A stretch of 7,480 bases of DNA, taken from contig JALTMC010000794.1 of assembly GCA_027005175.1 (NCBI GenBank), positions 1 through 7,480 of the forward strand, in the 5' to 3' direction. Shown piece after piece: positions 1 through 6,840 of this stretch. Numbering within the stretch: position 1 is the stretch's first letter; each line of letters begins with the position of its first letter. Source of the stretch: Myxococcales bacterium (lineage in GTDB: Bacteria > Myxococcota_C > UBA6777). The notes beneath the pieces are model-generated. The model made no database searches. It had not been told where the DNA came from and worked only from the letters and a program-made list of their open reading frames with translations. The position numbers and the translations under genes are program-made.

Positions 1-229
1 GTGCCCGAGAGGCAAGCTCAAGTTCTCCGACCAAAACTTCCTGCCATGCTGCTGATATAGTCGGGAGATGCAGCTCTTCTAACATTTCCGCTCTCAACAA
101 AGCGAAAGAAACAAGACGCTCGACTTCTTCTGTCGGGATGGTTGTGAGGCGACTCATGGGCTGCTCGCTAAAATACAGGGTTCTTGAAATGCGACGACCA
201 CCGCCAGTTTCTCCACAGGCAACGTACAT
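1..229 (-). CDS. Unidentified gene at the left edge, 3' end outside window, start uncertain
   Basis: The minus-strand frame is open from 319 to base 1 (106 codons) and continues beyond the window. The first ATG in it is at 229 (MYVACGETGGGRRISRT...), the next useful one at 157 (MSRLTTIPTEEVERLVSFA...). Neither has a good Shine-Dalgarno; 157 has only a weak GAG. The visible protein is mixed, then helical and acidic (TEEVERLVSFALLRAEMLEE). I do not recognise it. Codons upstream of 229, back to about 275, still read like protein (NTLEEETLSDQT), so the true gene may begin earlier and be disrupted, or use an unusual start. It follows the chaperone gene on the same strand, but with a gap of 137 bp or more, unlike the tight packing of the other genes. 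It could be another secretion-related gene, but nothing in the residues shows that. Confidence 0.5.
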   Translation of the reverse strand, partial: MYVACGETGGGRRISRTLYFSEQPMSRLTTIPTEEVERLVSFALLRAEMLEELHLPTISAAWQEVLVGELELASRA

Positions 230-366
230 TGTCTGATCTGAAAGAGTTTCTTCTTCAAGCGTGTTGTATCTCCTATTGCTTGGTCGGTCCCGCTGACCTC
301 CAGTGCCAAGTTCTCCTCGTCATTGTTTAGGACTAGCAAGTAAAGTGAGTGAGTCGGTTATCGCTA
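230..366 (-). other. Stretch between chaperone stop and left-edge gene, possible frame-broken coding sequence
   Basis: It begins with stop codons in the chaperone frame (TAG at 364-366, TAA at 358-360). Protein-like text then appears in that frame from about 351 to 280 (LLVLNNDEENLALEVSGTDQ), while the frame of the left-edge gene holds a TGA at 320-322 and becomes protein-like again from about 275. A TTG at 339 could start a 61-codon frame, but it has no ribosome binding site. I see no promoter, terminator or RNA gene. The stretch is either plain intergenic DNA or the broken start of the left-edge gene. Confidence 0.35.
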
Positions 367-780
367 CTATCCCATGGTGTCAAGCTTTTCGGCCCATTGA
401 GAGGAGCTTTCGATGAAGCCTTGGACGAGTTTTTCAAACTGTGGATAGTCGCGTAATTCTTGGATGGCTCGGGTCAGGCAGAGGACCACTTGGTTGCGTT
501 GGGAGTCAATGGCGAGGGTGGCACCATCCGTTTGTTGGTGGTAGAGGTTGGCTTCCAACAACATGGGAAACAGGGAGTCTTGTTCGCGAGGATAGTATTC
601 GCCAAGGTCGGTGTGGAGGCAGAAGAGGTCAGCTTCGTCTACCAGCTCCATATTGATTTGGAGGTTGAGGTCTTCGAGTTCCAAGCCGCAAAAACCTGTT
701 TCGTCTAACTCCAAATCCTCCAACTCCAATTGTTCGCCAAGGTGATGCAAGAGGCCATTGATATATTGGGCAGAACTCAT
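367..780 (-). CDS. CesT/SycE-type secretion chaperone (T3SS class I chaperone-like)
   Basis: A 137-residue acidic protein (27 Asp/Glu against 6 Lys/Arg) with the length and sequence pattern of the CesT/Tir chaperone family. These small homodimeric cytoplasmic proteins bind the N-terminal region of T3SS effectors and keep them ready for secretion. Hallmarks: an N-terminal helix LLHHLGEQLEL (10-20), then LELDETGFCGLELED (23-37) matching the family LxLDExGxCxLxFDD strand pair, LFCLHTDLGEYY (52-63), LLEANLYHQQTDGATLAID (74-92) matching the LLxANLxxxxTGGAxLALD core, a strand VVLCLTRAI (98-106), and a final helix ending SSSQWAEKL (125-133). Its ATG overlaps the TPR stop as ATGA. Two further in-frame stops follow its own TAG. 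The basic 408-residue protein two genes upstream is the natural client (inference). The family call is by pattern; a non-T3SS use of this fold is possible. Confidence 0.85.
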   Translation of the reverse strand: MSSAQYINGLLHHLGEQLELEDLELDETGFCGLELEDLNLQINMELVDEADLFCLHTDLGEYYPREQDSLFPMLLEANLYHQQTDGATLAIDSQRNQVVLCLTRAIQELRDYPQFEKLVQGFIESSSQWAEKLDTMG

Positions 781-1925
781 GACATTTCCTCCAACCATTG
801 ACGTGCGATCGTCGCGTAATCATTTTCTTGGGCGGCAACTTGTTGTATGTGGGCGAGAGCTTCTTCTTTGTGACCTGCTTGGGCTGTGAGTCGTCCGAGG
901 GTGAGGTGAGCAAGTGGATGCGTAGGACTATCCAAGAGGATCTGTTCATAAATGGATTGCGCTTGCTGGTTTTGTTCAATGGCCTCATAGATCTGAGCGA
1001 GAAGCAAGAGGGTTTGTTGGTGAGTTGGCTCTTTGGTGAGGATGGCGAGACACTCATCTTTCGCTTCATCAAAGTGCTTGCGTGCGACAAGGCATTGTAC
1101 GATGCCTAGGTGAGCTTCGGTATTTTCCGGTGCAAGGCTGAATGCGTTGAGAAATGGAGTCAAGGCTTCTTCCCAACGTTCTTGGTGTGCGAGCACTTGG
1201 GCGACACCAAGCCATGCTGTGGGGTTTGCGTCGTCTTTGATGCAGACTTCGGCAAAGACCTGATAAGCCTCTTCCCACTGCCCCGCAAAGACATGACATT
1301 GACCCAGGCCACATTGAGCATCATAGTCTTCTGGATTTAACTGGTAAGCTTTTTGATAGGCTTGTATCGCAAGTTCCCACTCACCTTGGTACATCAGGAT
1401 CGTGCCGTAAAGTGACTGCATGGCTGCATACTCTGGATCTTGTTGAAGCAGTGTTTCTGCAACCTGCTTTGCTTCTTCGATGTGTCCTTGTGCGAATCGC
1501 AATTCAGCCAAAGTATAGAGTGCTTCTGTAAGATCGGGCTCCAATGAGAGTGCTTGTTGCAGAGACTCATCGGCCTGCTCCCATTGTGTTTGCAGATAGT
1601 AGGCTTGGCCTAGCTTGGCCCAGCCCAGGGAGAGTTCAGGGTCGAGAGAGACAACTTGTTCCAGGCAGGTTGTTGCGTTTTCAAGATCTCCGATCTGTAG
1701 TAGGATGGTGCCGAGGTTATGGTAAGCAGAGGCATCATCTGGAGCAATCTGTAAGATCGTTTCAAAGGATTCGACGGCCTCTATGAGTTTGCCAGCTTCG
1801 AGGTGGAGCAGTCCGATCTTTGTGTGAAGTTCGGTGTTTTCCTTATCCCATCGAAGCCCACGCTGAAGCTCTTCAATTTCTTCAAGGATTTGCGAGATAG
1901 GACGAGGTTGTGCATTACCAGCCAT
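777..1925 (-). CDS. Ten-repeat TPR protein
   Basis: A 382-residue protein made almost entirely of ten contiguous 34-residue tetratricopeptide repeats, about residues 30-369, in steady 34-residue register. Most copies show the consensus spacing, for example LGxxLLQIGDLENA and LGQAYYLQTQWEQA with a closing DPE, EPD or NPE. A short N-terminal helix (9-25) and a C-terminal capping helix (370-382) frame the solenoid. No signal peptide or TM segment is seen, so it is likely cytoplasmic. TPR solenoids bind partner proteins or peptides; no catalytic residues are expected. It lies between, and overlaps, the candidate effector (11 bp) and the CesT-like chaperone gene (4 bp, ATGA), so the three are probably made in linked amounts. 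It could be an adaptor for the effector. The small TPR class II T3SS chaperones (SycD type, about 160 residues, three TPRs) are much shorter, so I do not assign it to that family. Confidence 0.95.
   Translation of the reverse strand: MAGNAQPRPISQILEEIEELQRGLRWDKENTELHTKIGLLHLEAGKLIEAVESFETILQIAPDDASAYHNLGTILLQIGDLENATTCLEQVVSLDPELSLGWAKLGQAYYLQTQWEQADESLQQALSLEPDLTEALYTLAELRFAQGHIEEAKQVAETLLQQDPEYAAMQSLYGTILMYQGEWELAIQAYQKAYQLNPEDYDAQCGLGQCHVFAGQWEEAYQVFAEVCIKDDANPTAWLGVAQVLAHQERWEEALTPFLNAFSLAPENTEAHLGIVQCLVARKHFDEAKDECLAILTKEPTHQQTLLLLAQIYEAIEQNQQAQSIYEQILLDSPTHPLAHLTLGRLTAQAGHKEEALAHIQQVAAQENDYATIARQWLEEMS
788..792 (-). promoter_or_regulatory. Ribosome binding site deciding the chaperone start
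   Basis: GGAGG on the minus strand lies 7 nt before the ATG at 780. A longer frame from a start codon at 798 exists, but it would place this motif inside the coding region and has no comparable site, so 780 is chosen. Confidence 0.8.
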
Positions 1926-3141
1926 TGAACCACTCCTTTATATTTTTGCGAACCTGAAATCGTTCGATGAGCTGACTTTCAATGAGGTTGTTGATGCCAA
2001 CTCCAACGGCCATTCCAACTGTGGCTCCCACAACGGTTCCAACAATGGGAATAGGGATGGCGGTACCGATGGCACCACCGATCATGGCACCCGCAGTTTT
2101 TGCAGCAACTCCCGAAGCAGCGCTGATGCCTGTATCGATCGCTGCATCCACCAGAAAGTCTTTGCTGAGGATCTTTTCTCCCTTTGAGTAATAATCAAGA
2201 GCCCTACCTGCCGAGGATAGGACTGCTGTTCCTCCCAAGCCTTTGATAGAAAGGGCAGATTTAAGATTATTTTTGAGCGAGTTTTTCGCGAGGGTCAAGC
2301 CTGATTTGTAAGTGCCAGCGGAGGCACCGAAGGGGTTGTTTTTGGGGGCGGTGATATAGGTTTTACCTTTGCGAACAATTGTCTTTAAAACCACACGGTT
2401 GTTTTTCAGGAGGTTTGATCCGGCTTTCCATGTGTTCACAAGAGTTTTGGGGAGTTCCTTGGGTGAGTAGATCTCCACTTTGCCAAGGATAGGCAGGGTT
2501 GTTTTGATCTCAGTTGCTCTGAGTATCTTTTGAATAGTTGGGCGGGCTTTCTCCAAGGCTTGGGTCGCAATTTCTATCTTTTTTTCTGTGCTTCGCTGGA
2601 GTTCGGGGATCTTTTGGCGGATACTCTCTTTGATGGCTGAGAAATTCAGTGTGCGCTGAGGTCTTTGAGTGGATATCTTTGAGGGGGGGCTGGATAGTTT
2701 TTTGGGCGAGGAATATACTTGCTTTGCTGTCATTATGGGAGTTTGTTGTCGATACGTTGCTGAGGCACGTGGTGGTGTGACTGGTCGATTGGACCGGCGA
2801 CTTGGGCGTGATCGTGTTGGCCTTGCGATACCTTGTCGGTTGTTTCGTTGTGGGCGGGCGGGTGTGAAGCTACGTGCTGTGGTGCGCTTGGGTTGGGTGT
2901 GATAGGTGTGGGTCTTTGATTGGCTCCATGTTTTAGAGAGCTTTCCCTTCCATTGTGAGATCCTGGGAGTGATCTTGCGTTTGGCTCGGACAAATATGGA
3001 TTTGGCTCTGTTGAGGGGTTTGGATAAAGCCTTAAATATCCTTCGACCCTGCCTCGTTCGACCTGGACGACGAGTACGTTGGGGTATACTTCTTTGGGTT
3101 CGAGAGGTACGTGATGTTCTGGATGAACGTCGAATTCTCAT
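1915..3141 (-). CDS. Candidate secreted effector: very basic N-terminus, glycine-zipper C-terminus
   Basis: This 408-residue protein is not recognised as any named family. Residues 1-165 are low-complexity and rich in Arg, Ser, Thr, Pro and Gln, with 47 Lys/Arg; no Asp or Glu appears until Glu172. It begins with RTS/RTQ-type repeats. Residues 170-330 look like a mixed folded region with amphipathic helices. Residues 333-385 are a small-residue hydrophobic segment with GxxxG-like spacing (AGAMIGGAIGTAIPIPIVG, then VVGATVGMAVGVGI), followed by a short charged tail ending in WFNGW. Such glycine-zipper segments occur in membrane-inserting toxins and in the C-terminal parts of LXG-type and other polymorphic toxins (known of those families). 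No Sec signal peptide is seen. Its place just upstream of a TPR gene and a CesT-like chaperone gene suggests a T3SS-type cargo (inference). Alternatives are a nucleic-acid-binding or phage-like structural protein. Its stop lies inside the next gene (11-bp overlap). Confidence 0.85.
   Translation of the reverse strand: MRIRRSSRTSRTSRTQRSIPQRTRRPGRTRQGRRIFKALSKPLNRAKSIFVRAKRKITPRISQWKGKLSKTWSQSKTHTYHTQPKRTTARSFTPARPQRNNRQGIARPTRSRPSRRSNRPVTPPRASATYRQQTPIMTAKQVYSSPKKLSSPPSKISTQRPQRTLNFSAIKESIRQKIPELQRSTEKKIEIATQALEKARPTIQKILRATEIKTTLPILGKVEIYSPKELPKTLVNTWKAGSNLLKNNRVVLKTIVRKGKTYITAPKNNPFGASAGTYKSGLTLAKNSLKNNLKSALSIKGLGGTAVLSSAGRALDYYSKGEKILSKDFLVDAAIDTGISAASGVAAKTAGAMIGGAIGTAIPIPIVGTVVGATVGMAVGVGINNLIESQLIERFQVRKNIKEWFNGW
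1933..1938 (-). promoter_or_regulatory. Ribosome binding site of the TPR gene
   Basis: AAGGAG on the minus strand lies 7 nt before the ATG at 1925, inside the last codons of the upstream gene. It supports the start that gives the 11-bp overlap. Confidence 0.75.
1987..2145 (-). other. Glycine-zipper hydrophobic segment of the candidate effector
   Basis: This stretch encodes residues 333-385, dominated by Gly, Ala, Val and Ile with repeated GxxxG/GxxxA spacing. It is long enough for a membrane hairpin, with a PIPIP turn in the middle (about 363-366). It is the only hydrophobic part of an otherwise soluble, basic protein. Confidence 0.75.
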
Positions 3142-3147
3142 GCTTCT

Positions 3148-3153
3148 CCTCCT
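3148..3153 (-). promoter_or_regulatory. Perfect Shine-Dalgarno of the 408-residue gene
   Basis: AGGAGG lies 6 nt upstream of the ATG at 3141 on the minus strand and fixes the start. It sits in an 85-bp gap (3142-3226), the only gap longer than 2 bp between the complete genes here. An A/T-rich stretch (about 3160-3185) could hold a promoter, but I find no -35/-10 pair with proper spacing and no hairpin-plus-T terminator. Confidence 0.8.
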
Positions 3154-3226
3154 GTCCTGTGAGATCTTATTAATTGTTGCGTAAAGATTCTCTTTCTTTC
3201 ACTCTTTCGATGCAGACAGCATTGGT

Positions 3227-4681
3227 TTACTGTGTGCTGTACAAAGTGAGGTTGGGCTGGTTCTGACTTGAGTTCCTTTGGTTCTTTCTTTGAGGTGGTA
3301 TTAAGGCTATGGGAGGTGGAGCTTTTGAGCGACCACCATCCCAAACAAACAAAGCTATCGCAGCGATGAGGGGGACAGCAGCTGCACTTGCGAATACAAT
3401 ACCGGCAGTTTGCATGGTGCTTCCACTGTTATTGAGTGCATTAATTTCTTCGTTAGACGTTTCGATGCGACCACGCATCAGCTTCACTGTCGCAAAGTTC
3501 TTTTGAGCGAGAATCATGAGCACAAGGCCTGTACCTGCGGTAGCCACGGTGAGAGCGGTGCTGGACCATGCGAGAGTGCGTGCGAGCTGTTGTTTGGGAG
3601 GGACGTGTACTGTAAGGATATACCGCTTTTCCAGGCGTGTCCCGGCTAAGGCTACTACTTTCTGAGCAATGGGCTTGTATCCTCGTTTGTAGATACTCAA
3701 TGACAATTGTCCCGCTGAGATTTGGGCACGGAAAGGTGTTGTGCCGGAGAATTTTTTTCCCTGTGCATCTTTGAGTTTTACTTGGGCTTGGAGTGGTGTT
3801 GTTTCCACCAGCAGTGTGGTGGATTGGCGAAGCAGTTGAATCTTTTTCGAGAAGCTTTTTCCCGAATATATTGCTACGGTCTGGTGGTACTCTTTGTAGC
3901 CAGCCTTTCGAATAACGATCTTGTAAGCTCCTTGAGGAAGCATCATTCGGAAGGGGGAGCCCACAGTTCGTGTCAATCCATTTGGGCCTGAGATCTGAAT
4001 CTGAGCCCGTGCTGGCTGCGTTTGAATCTTTAATAAGCCCAGTTTTTTTAATCGATAGAAGCGTTGGATACGTGCGCTTTTGTGGATGGTGAGTTTGGTT
4101 CGGTAGCTCTGGTAGCCAGGAGCTTGTATCGTGAGAGTGTAGGTGCCTGGCTCCATTTGTCGAGTGAGGGGTGAGCGGTCGAGGATGCCCGAGCTTCCTT
4201 GTTGGAGGAATTGGACTTTTGCATTGGAGGGGTTTGTGCGAATCGTTACAGTTGCCATAAATCGAAGCAAAGCTTGTTTTATGCGAACCAAAGCCTTTTT
4301 TACTCTCTTTTCGAAATGAGGGGAGAGTCTTGTTGTGAGGCATTGGCGATACAGGTTACGAGCTTTAAGGAGTTGTTGTCCTTGTTCAGCGTAGTAGCCT
4401 GCATTGCACAAGCATTTCTGTAGTAATTTCTGGGCTTTTTTCTTGTTTTGTGGGGAGGAACTGTTGGTCAGAGCTTTCCGAATAAAGGGTAATGCCTGTT
4501 GAAAACGTTGTACTGCTTGTGGAAATTTACTTTGTTGAGCGAGCTGTTCACCGCGCTTTATTGTATGGGAAGCCTGACGCAAAAGGGAAGAGGTGCTTTG
4601 GGCTTGTATTGTTTGTGGAGTCATGAGCCACAAACAGAAAAAGGGAAAATAGTATTTGTAGAGAGACATCGATTTGCTCAT
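3227..4681 (-). CDS. Exported TPR-like / triple-PEGA membrane protein
   Basis: A 484-residue protein. An N-terminal signal peptide or anchor is likely: a basic start, hydrophobic YYFPFFCLWLM (10-20), and a possible cleavage after the Ala-Gln-Ala-Gln region near residue 28. Residues 35-140 are helical and Lys/Gln-rich with TPR-like pairs (SKFPQAVQRFQQALPFIRKA). Three PEGA domains follow (about 142-212, 215-283, 287-354), each with the strand pattern around a turn and an aromatic GY near its end (GYQSY, GYKEY, GYKPI). Two TM helices (about 371-392 and 424-447) flank a charged loop, and the tail is Pro/Asn/Gln-rich. The PEGA part should be periplasmic. The gene starts 2 bp after the kinase stop, so it is probably co-translated. 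No clear Shine-Dalgarno precedes 4681; Met5 (4669) is an alternative start, with a weak GAG 7 nt upstream. A structural partner or sensor subunit for the kinase is plausible but inferred. Confidence 0.88.
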   Translation of the reverse strand: MSKSMSLYKYYFPFFCLWLMTPQTIQAQSTSSLLRQASHTIKRGEQLAQQSKFPQAVQRFQQALPFIRKALTNSSSPQNKKKAQKLLQKCLCNAGYYAEQGQQLLKARNLYRQCLTTRLSPHFEKRVKKALVRIKQALLRFMATVTIRTNPSNAKVQFLQQGSSGILDRSPLTRQMEPGTYTLTIQAPGYQSYRTKLTIHKSARIQRFYRLKKLGLLKIQTQPARAQIQISGPNGLTRTVGSPFRMMLPQGAYKIVIRKAGYKEYHQTVAIYSGKSFSKKIQLLRQSTTLLVETTPLQAQVKLKDAQGKKFSGTTPFRAQISAGQLSLSIYKRGYKPIAQKVVALAGTRLEKRYILTVHVPPKQQLARTLAWSSTALTVATAGTGLVLMILAQKNFATVKLMRGRIETSNEEINALNNSGSTMQTAGIVFASAAAVPLIAAIALFVWDGGRSKAPPPIALIPPQRKNQRNSSQNQPNLTLYSTQ

Positions 4682-4683
4682 GG

Positions 4684-6840
4684 TTAGGGTATGAGTCGGA
4701 GAGGTTTAAGTGTGAGGTAGAGGTGATTCATTCCACGTTGCAACCGAGTTTTAGAGTGACGGTTTATGTAACCTGAGCGAGATAATTGAATACGAACTTG
4801 CTGGTTGTATCGTCCTCTCCACCGAAGAGGTGTTCTACCTCGAATCCTACCGTTGATTCGTACTGTTGCACCGGAGGGCGATGAGCGAACCATGAGAACA
4901 GCACGCTTATGATTGTATCGTATACGTGGTTTGTATCGTATATGTGGTTTGTATCGTATACGTGGTTTGGGTGGAGTTTTTTTGAGTAGAGCGTAGGTCT
5001 TGCGAGATTTTTTGCGAGAAAATGTATATTGGATATCACGAGCTTGGTATCCCTGAAGTGAGAGTTGAAACTGGATTTGTTCTCCGGGAGGTTTTTTGAG
5101 ATGGAACGGTGTTTGACCTACAGGTTTTCCTGCCATCCATACAGTGGCTCGGGGTGGGTTCGATTGAATGGTAAAGGTTGGGTATAGCGATTGGAGAGAA
5201 TAACTTTGTTTGGTTTCAAGCTGTTTAAGGGTGTAGTTCTCGACTCGTGTTTTGTATCCGGGCAATTTGAGTTGAAAAGAGAGTTCTTCCCCTTGATGGC
5301 CTCTGTAGAAAAGAGGAGTCTTGCCTCTTTTTTTCCCCTTCAAGAAAACACTAGCACCTTGTGGAACGGAGTTGATCCAGAGGGTTGCCGATACAGTGTG
5401 AGGTTTTGCCAGGAAGAAATACCATACACTTACAGCGACCACGAGAGAAACAAGTCCTGTGCCGAGAAGAACAGTGAGTCTTTGAGAGGAGTGTGATTTT
5501 TTGGTTCGAGAGGTTTCTCTTGGGGGAGGCTGTGGGATAGGTGCCAGTGTGGTGGGATCTTGGTTGAGTTCGGATGGGAGTTCTGTGGAGATCGGCGTAT
5601 ACAACGATTTTGTGAGGGAAAGCTCGCTTCTCATATGATCGGAGGAAGAGAAGGGGAATGGTGTTTCGGGAGGAATGGCATCTTCATTGCCGGGGAGAAG
5701 CATGGTGGGTGGGGTTGGTGGGTGAATTATACCTGGGTTGGCAGGATTCAGCAGACTATATTCACTACCATAGTTTGAATCACAAGCTTCTTGTGCCTCC
5801 AGCGCGATTTTGCATTGTTCCCAGAATTCTGCGGCATCTGCTGGTCTTTGGTCAGGGTATTTTGCGAGAGCCCGTTCGAGAAAGCTTTCGAGTTCTGGAG
5901 TCCAAGCTTTGTGGGGCACCACTTGTTCTAAGCGGGGAGGGCGCGTTTGAATATGCTGTAGGAGAATAGCTGTTCCCTGACCTCGAAAAGGCGTCTGGTT
6001 GGTTAAAAGTTGGAATAATATGACTCCTAGGGCATAGAGATCGGATCGTCCATCAAGTTCCTTTTTTTTGCCCAAGGCTTGCTCTGGGGACATATAGTGT
6101 GGGCTTCCCATAAGTATCCCTGACTGGGTCTCCACGCCATCGTCTTCAGTCATGGCAGCGATTCCGAAGTCGATCACTTTGACCTTATCGCAATGTATCT
6201 CATTGTTGACAAGGAAGATATTTGCGGGTTTGAGATCGCGGTGGATGATATTCTTTCGATGGGCATGGAAGAGAACAGAGCTGATTTGTTGAAAGATGTT
6301 GAGCAGGCGTACGTTGTCGAAGATCTCTTGATGGGCGAGGGCTTGGTGTAGAGTCTTTCCTTTGAGGAACTCCATCACCATATAAAAGCCTTCTTCTTCA
6401 CTGATCAGACCAAAGTCGGATAGCTGCACAACGTTGTCATGTTGCAATTCGGCAATTGCAACAGCTTCGCGACGAAATCGATCCACCAATTCCAGATTGG
6501 CGCGTTTATTTAGGTTGAGGACTTTGATGGCAAAGTTTCGTTTGATATGGATTTGTTCGGCTTTGTAAACGGCACCAAAGCCCCCCTGACCTATCTTTTC
6601 GAGGATGCGAAAGTTGCCGATAATGCGACCAAGCATTCTATCGGTGGGAGGAGGAGTATAGTTGCCGTGGAAGGCATTGGGTGTATGGGCGTCAGCAAAA
6701 GAGATGCTTGAGGAAGGCTGGTGTCTTTGCTGGGAGGGGCTTGCATGCAGTGGTGCATTGCACTGATAACAGGATGTATTATCCTCTGGGTTAGTGTATC
6801 CACATTGAGGACAATGATAAACGAGACTTCCTGAACTCAT
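4684..6840 (-). CDS. Membrane Ser/Thr protein kinase: zinc ribbon, kinase, TM helix, three PEGA domains
   Basis: A 718-residue Hanks-type Ser/Thr kinase. Residues 10-27 form a small zinc ribbon (C10, C13, C24, C27). The kinase domain spans about 77-345 and keeps every key element: glycine loop IGQGGFG (83-89), Lys106, Glu125, HRDLKPAN (200-207, Asp202 catalytic), DFG (224-226), GSPHYMSPE (245-253), Asp267 and Arg332. It should be active and, as an RD kinase, controlled by activation-loop phosphorylation. A Pro/Ser-rich juxtamembrane linker (about 350-450) leads to one TM helix (about 455-477), which puts the kinase in the cytoplasm. Outside are three PEGA domains (about 484-548, 553-618, 648-712), with a basic KPRIRY-type triple repeat (625-642) between the second and third. 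PEGA domains are typically extracytoplasmic and thought to bind surface or envelope components. The gene is coupled to the HEAT gene upstream and lies 2 bp from the next PEGA gene. The substrate is unknown. Confidence 0.97.
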   Translation of the reverse strand: MSSGSLVYHCPQCGYTNPEDNTSCYQCNAPLHASPSQQRHQPSSSISFADAHTPNAFHGNYTPPPTDRMLGRIIGNFRILEKIGQGGFGAVYKAEQIHIKRNFAIKVLNLNKRANLELVDRFRREAVAIAELQHDNVVQLSDFGLISEEEGFYMVMEFLKGKTLHQALAHQEIFDNVRLLNIFQQISSVLFHAHRKNIIHRDLKPANIFLVNNEIHCDKVKVIDFGIAAMTEDDGVETQSGILMGSPHYMSPEQALGKKKELDGRSDLYALGVILFQLLTNQTPFRGQGTAILLQHIQTRPPRLEQVVPHKAWTPELESFLERALAKYPDQRPADAAEFWEQCKIALEAQEACDSNYGSEYSLLNPANPGIIHPPTPPTMLLPGNEDAIPPETPFPFSSSDHMRSELSLTKSLYTPISTELPSELNQDPTTLAPIPQPPPRETSRTKKSHSSQRLTVLLGTGLVSLVVAVSVWYFFLAKPHTVSATLWINSVPQGASVFLKGKKRGKTPLFYRGHQGEELSFQLKLPGYKTRVENYTLKQLETKQSYSLQSLYPTFTIQSNPPRATVWMAGKPVGQTPFHLKKPPGEQIQFQLSLQGYQARDIQYTFSRKKSRKTYALLKKTPPKPRIRYKPHIRYKPRIRYNHKRAVLMVRSSPSGATVRINGRIRGRTPLRWRGRYNQQVRIQLSRSGYINRHSKTRLQRGMNHLYLTLKPLRLIP
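4915..4968 (-). repeat. Three tandem 18-bp units inside the kinase gene
   Basis: Units lie at 4915-4932, 4933-4950 and 4951-4968. Units 1 and 3 are identical; unit 2 differs by one base (c to t at 4943). The repeat is in frame and encodes KPRIRY, KPHIRY, KPRIRY in the linker between PEGA domains 2 and 3. As 18 is a multiple of 3, copy number can change without breaking the reading frame. The odd copies contain the palindrome GTATAC. Confidence 0.95.

Noticed and set aside
781-798. Upstream start at 798 for the chaperone, adding six residues
   Set aside because: The GGAGG motif 7 nt before the ATG at 780 and the ATGA overlap fit the shorter form; the extra residues are just the translated ribosome binding site.
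629-1090. 153-codon minus-strand frame across the TPR/chaperone junction
   Set aside because: Shadow of two genes with strong family patterns; the product has no recognisable features.
798-1109. Plus-strand frame opposite the TPR gene
   Set aside because: Antisense to a regular ten-repeat TPR solenoid; long antisense frames are expected here from codon bias.
3142-3226. Promoter or terminator between the PEGA gene and the candidate effector
   Set aside because: A TAAGAT/TAATAA-like stretch exists but has no -35 partner at 16-18 bp, and the only inverted repeat (ATGC/GCAT) is too short and lacks a T run.
3453-4343. 296-codon minus-strand frame inside the 484-residue PEGA gene
   Set aside because: It lies in another frame of a gene with clear PEGA domains, its protein is low-complexity Ser/His/Arg/Pro text without domains, and it has no ribosome binding site of its own.
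4915-4968. Possible CRISPR or iteron array
   Set aside because: Units are directly adjacent without spacers, only three copies, and in frame inside a gene, so it is a coding tandem repeat.
5658-5969. Plus-strand frame opposite the kinase linker and kinase domain
   Set aside because: Antisense to conserved kinase sequence, with no ribosome binding site or domain.
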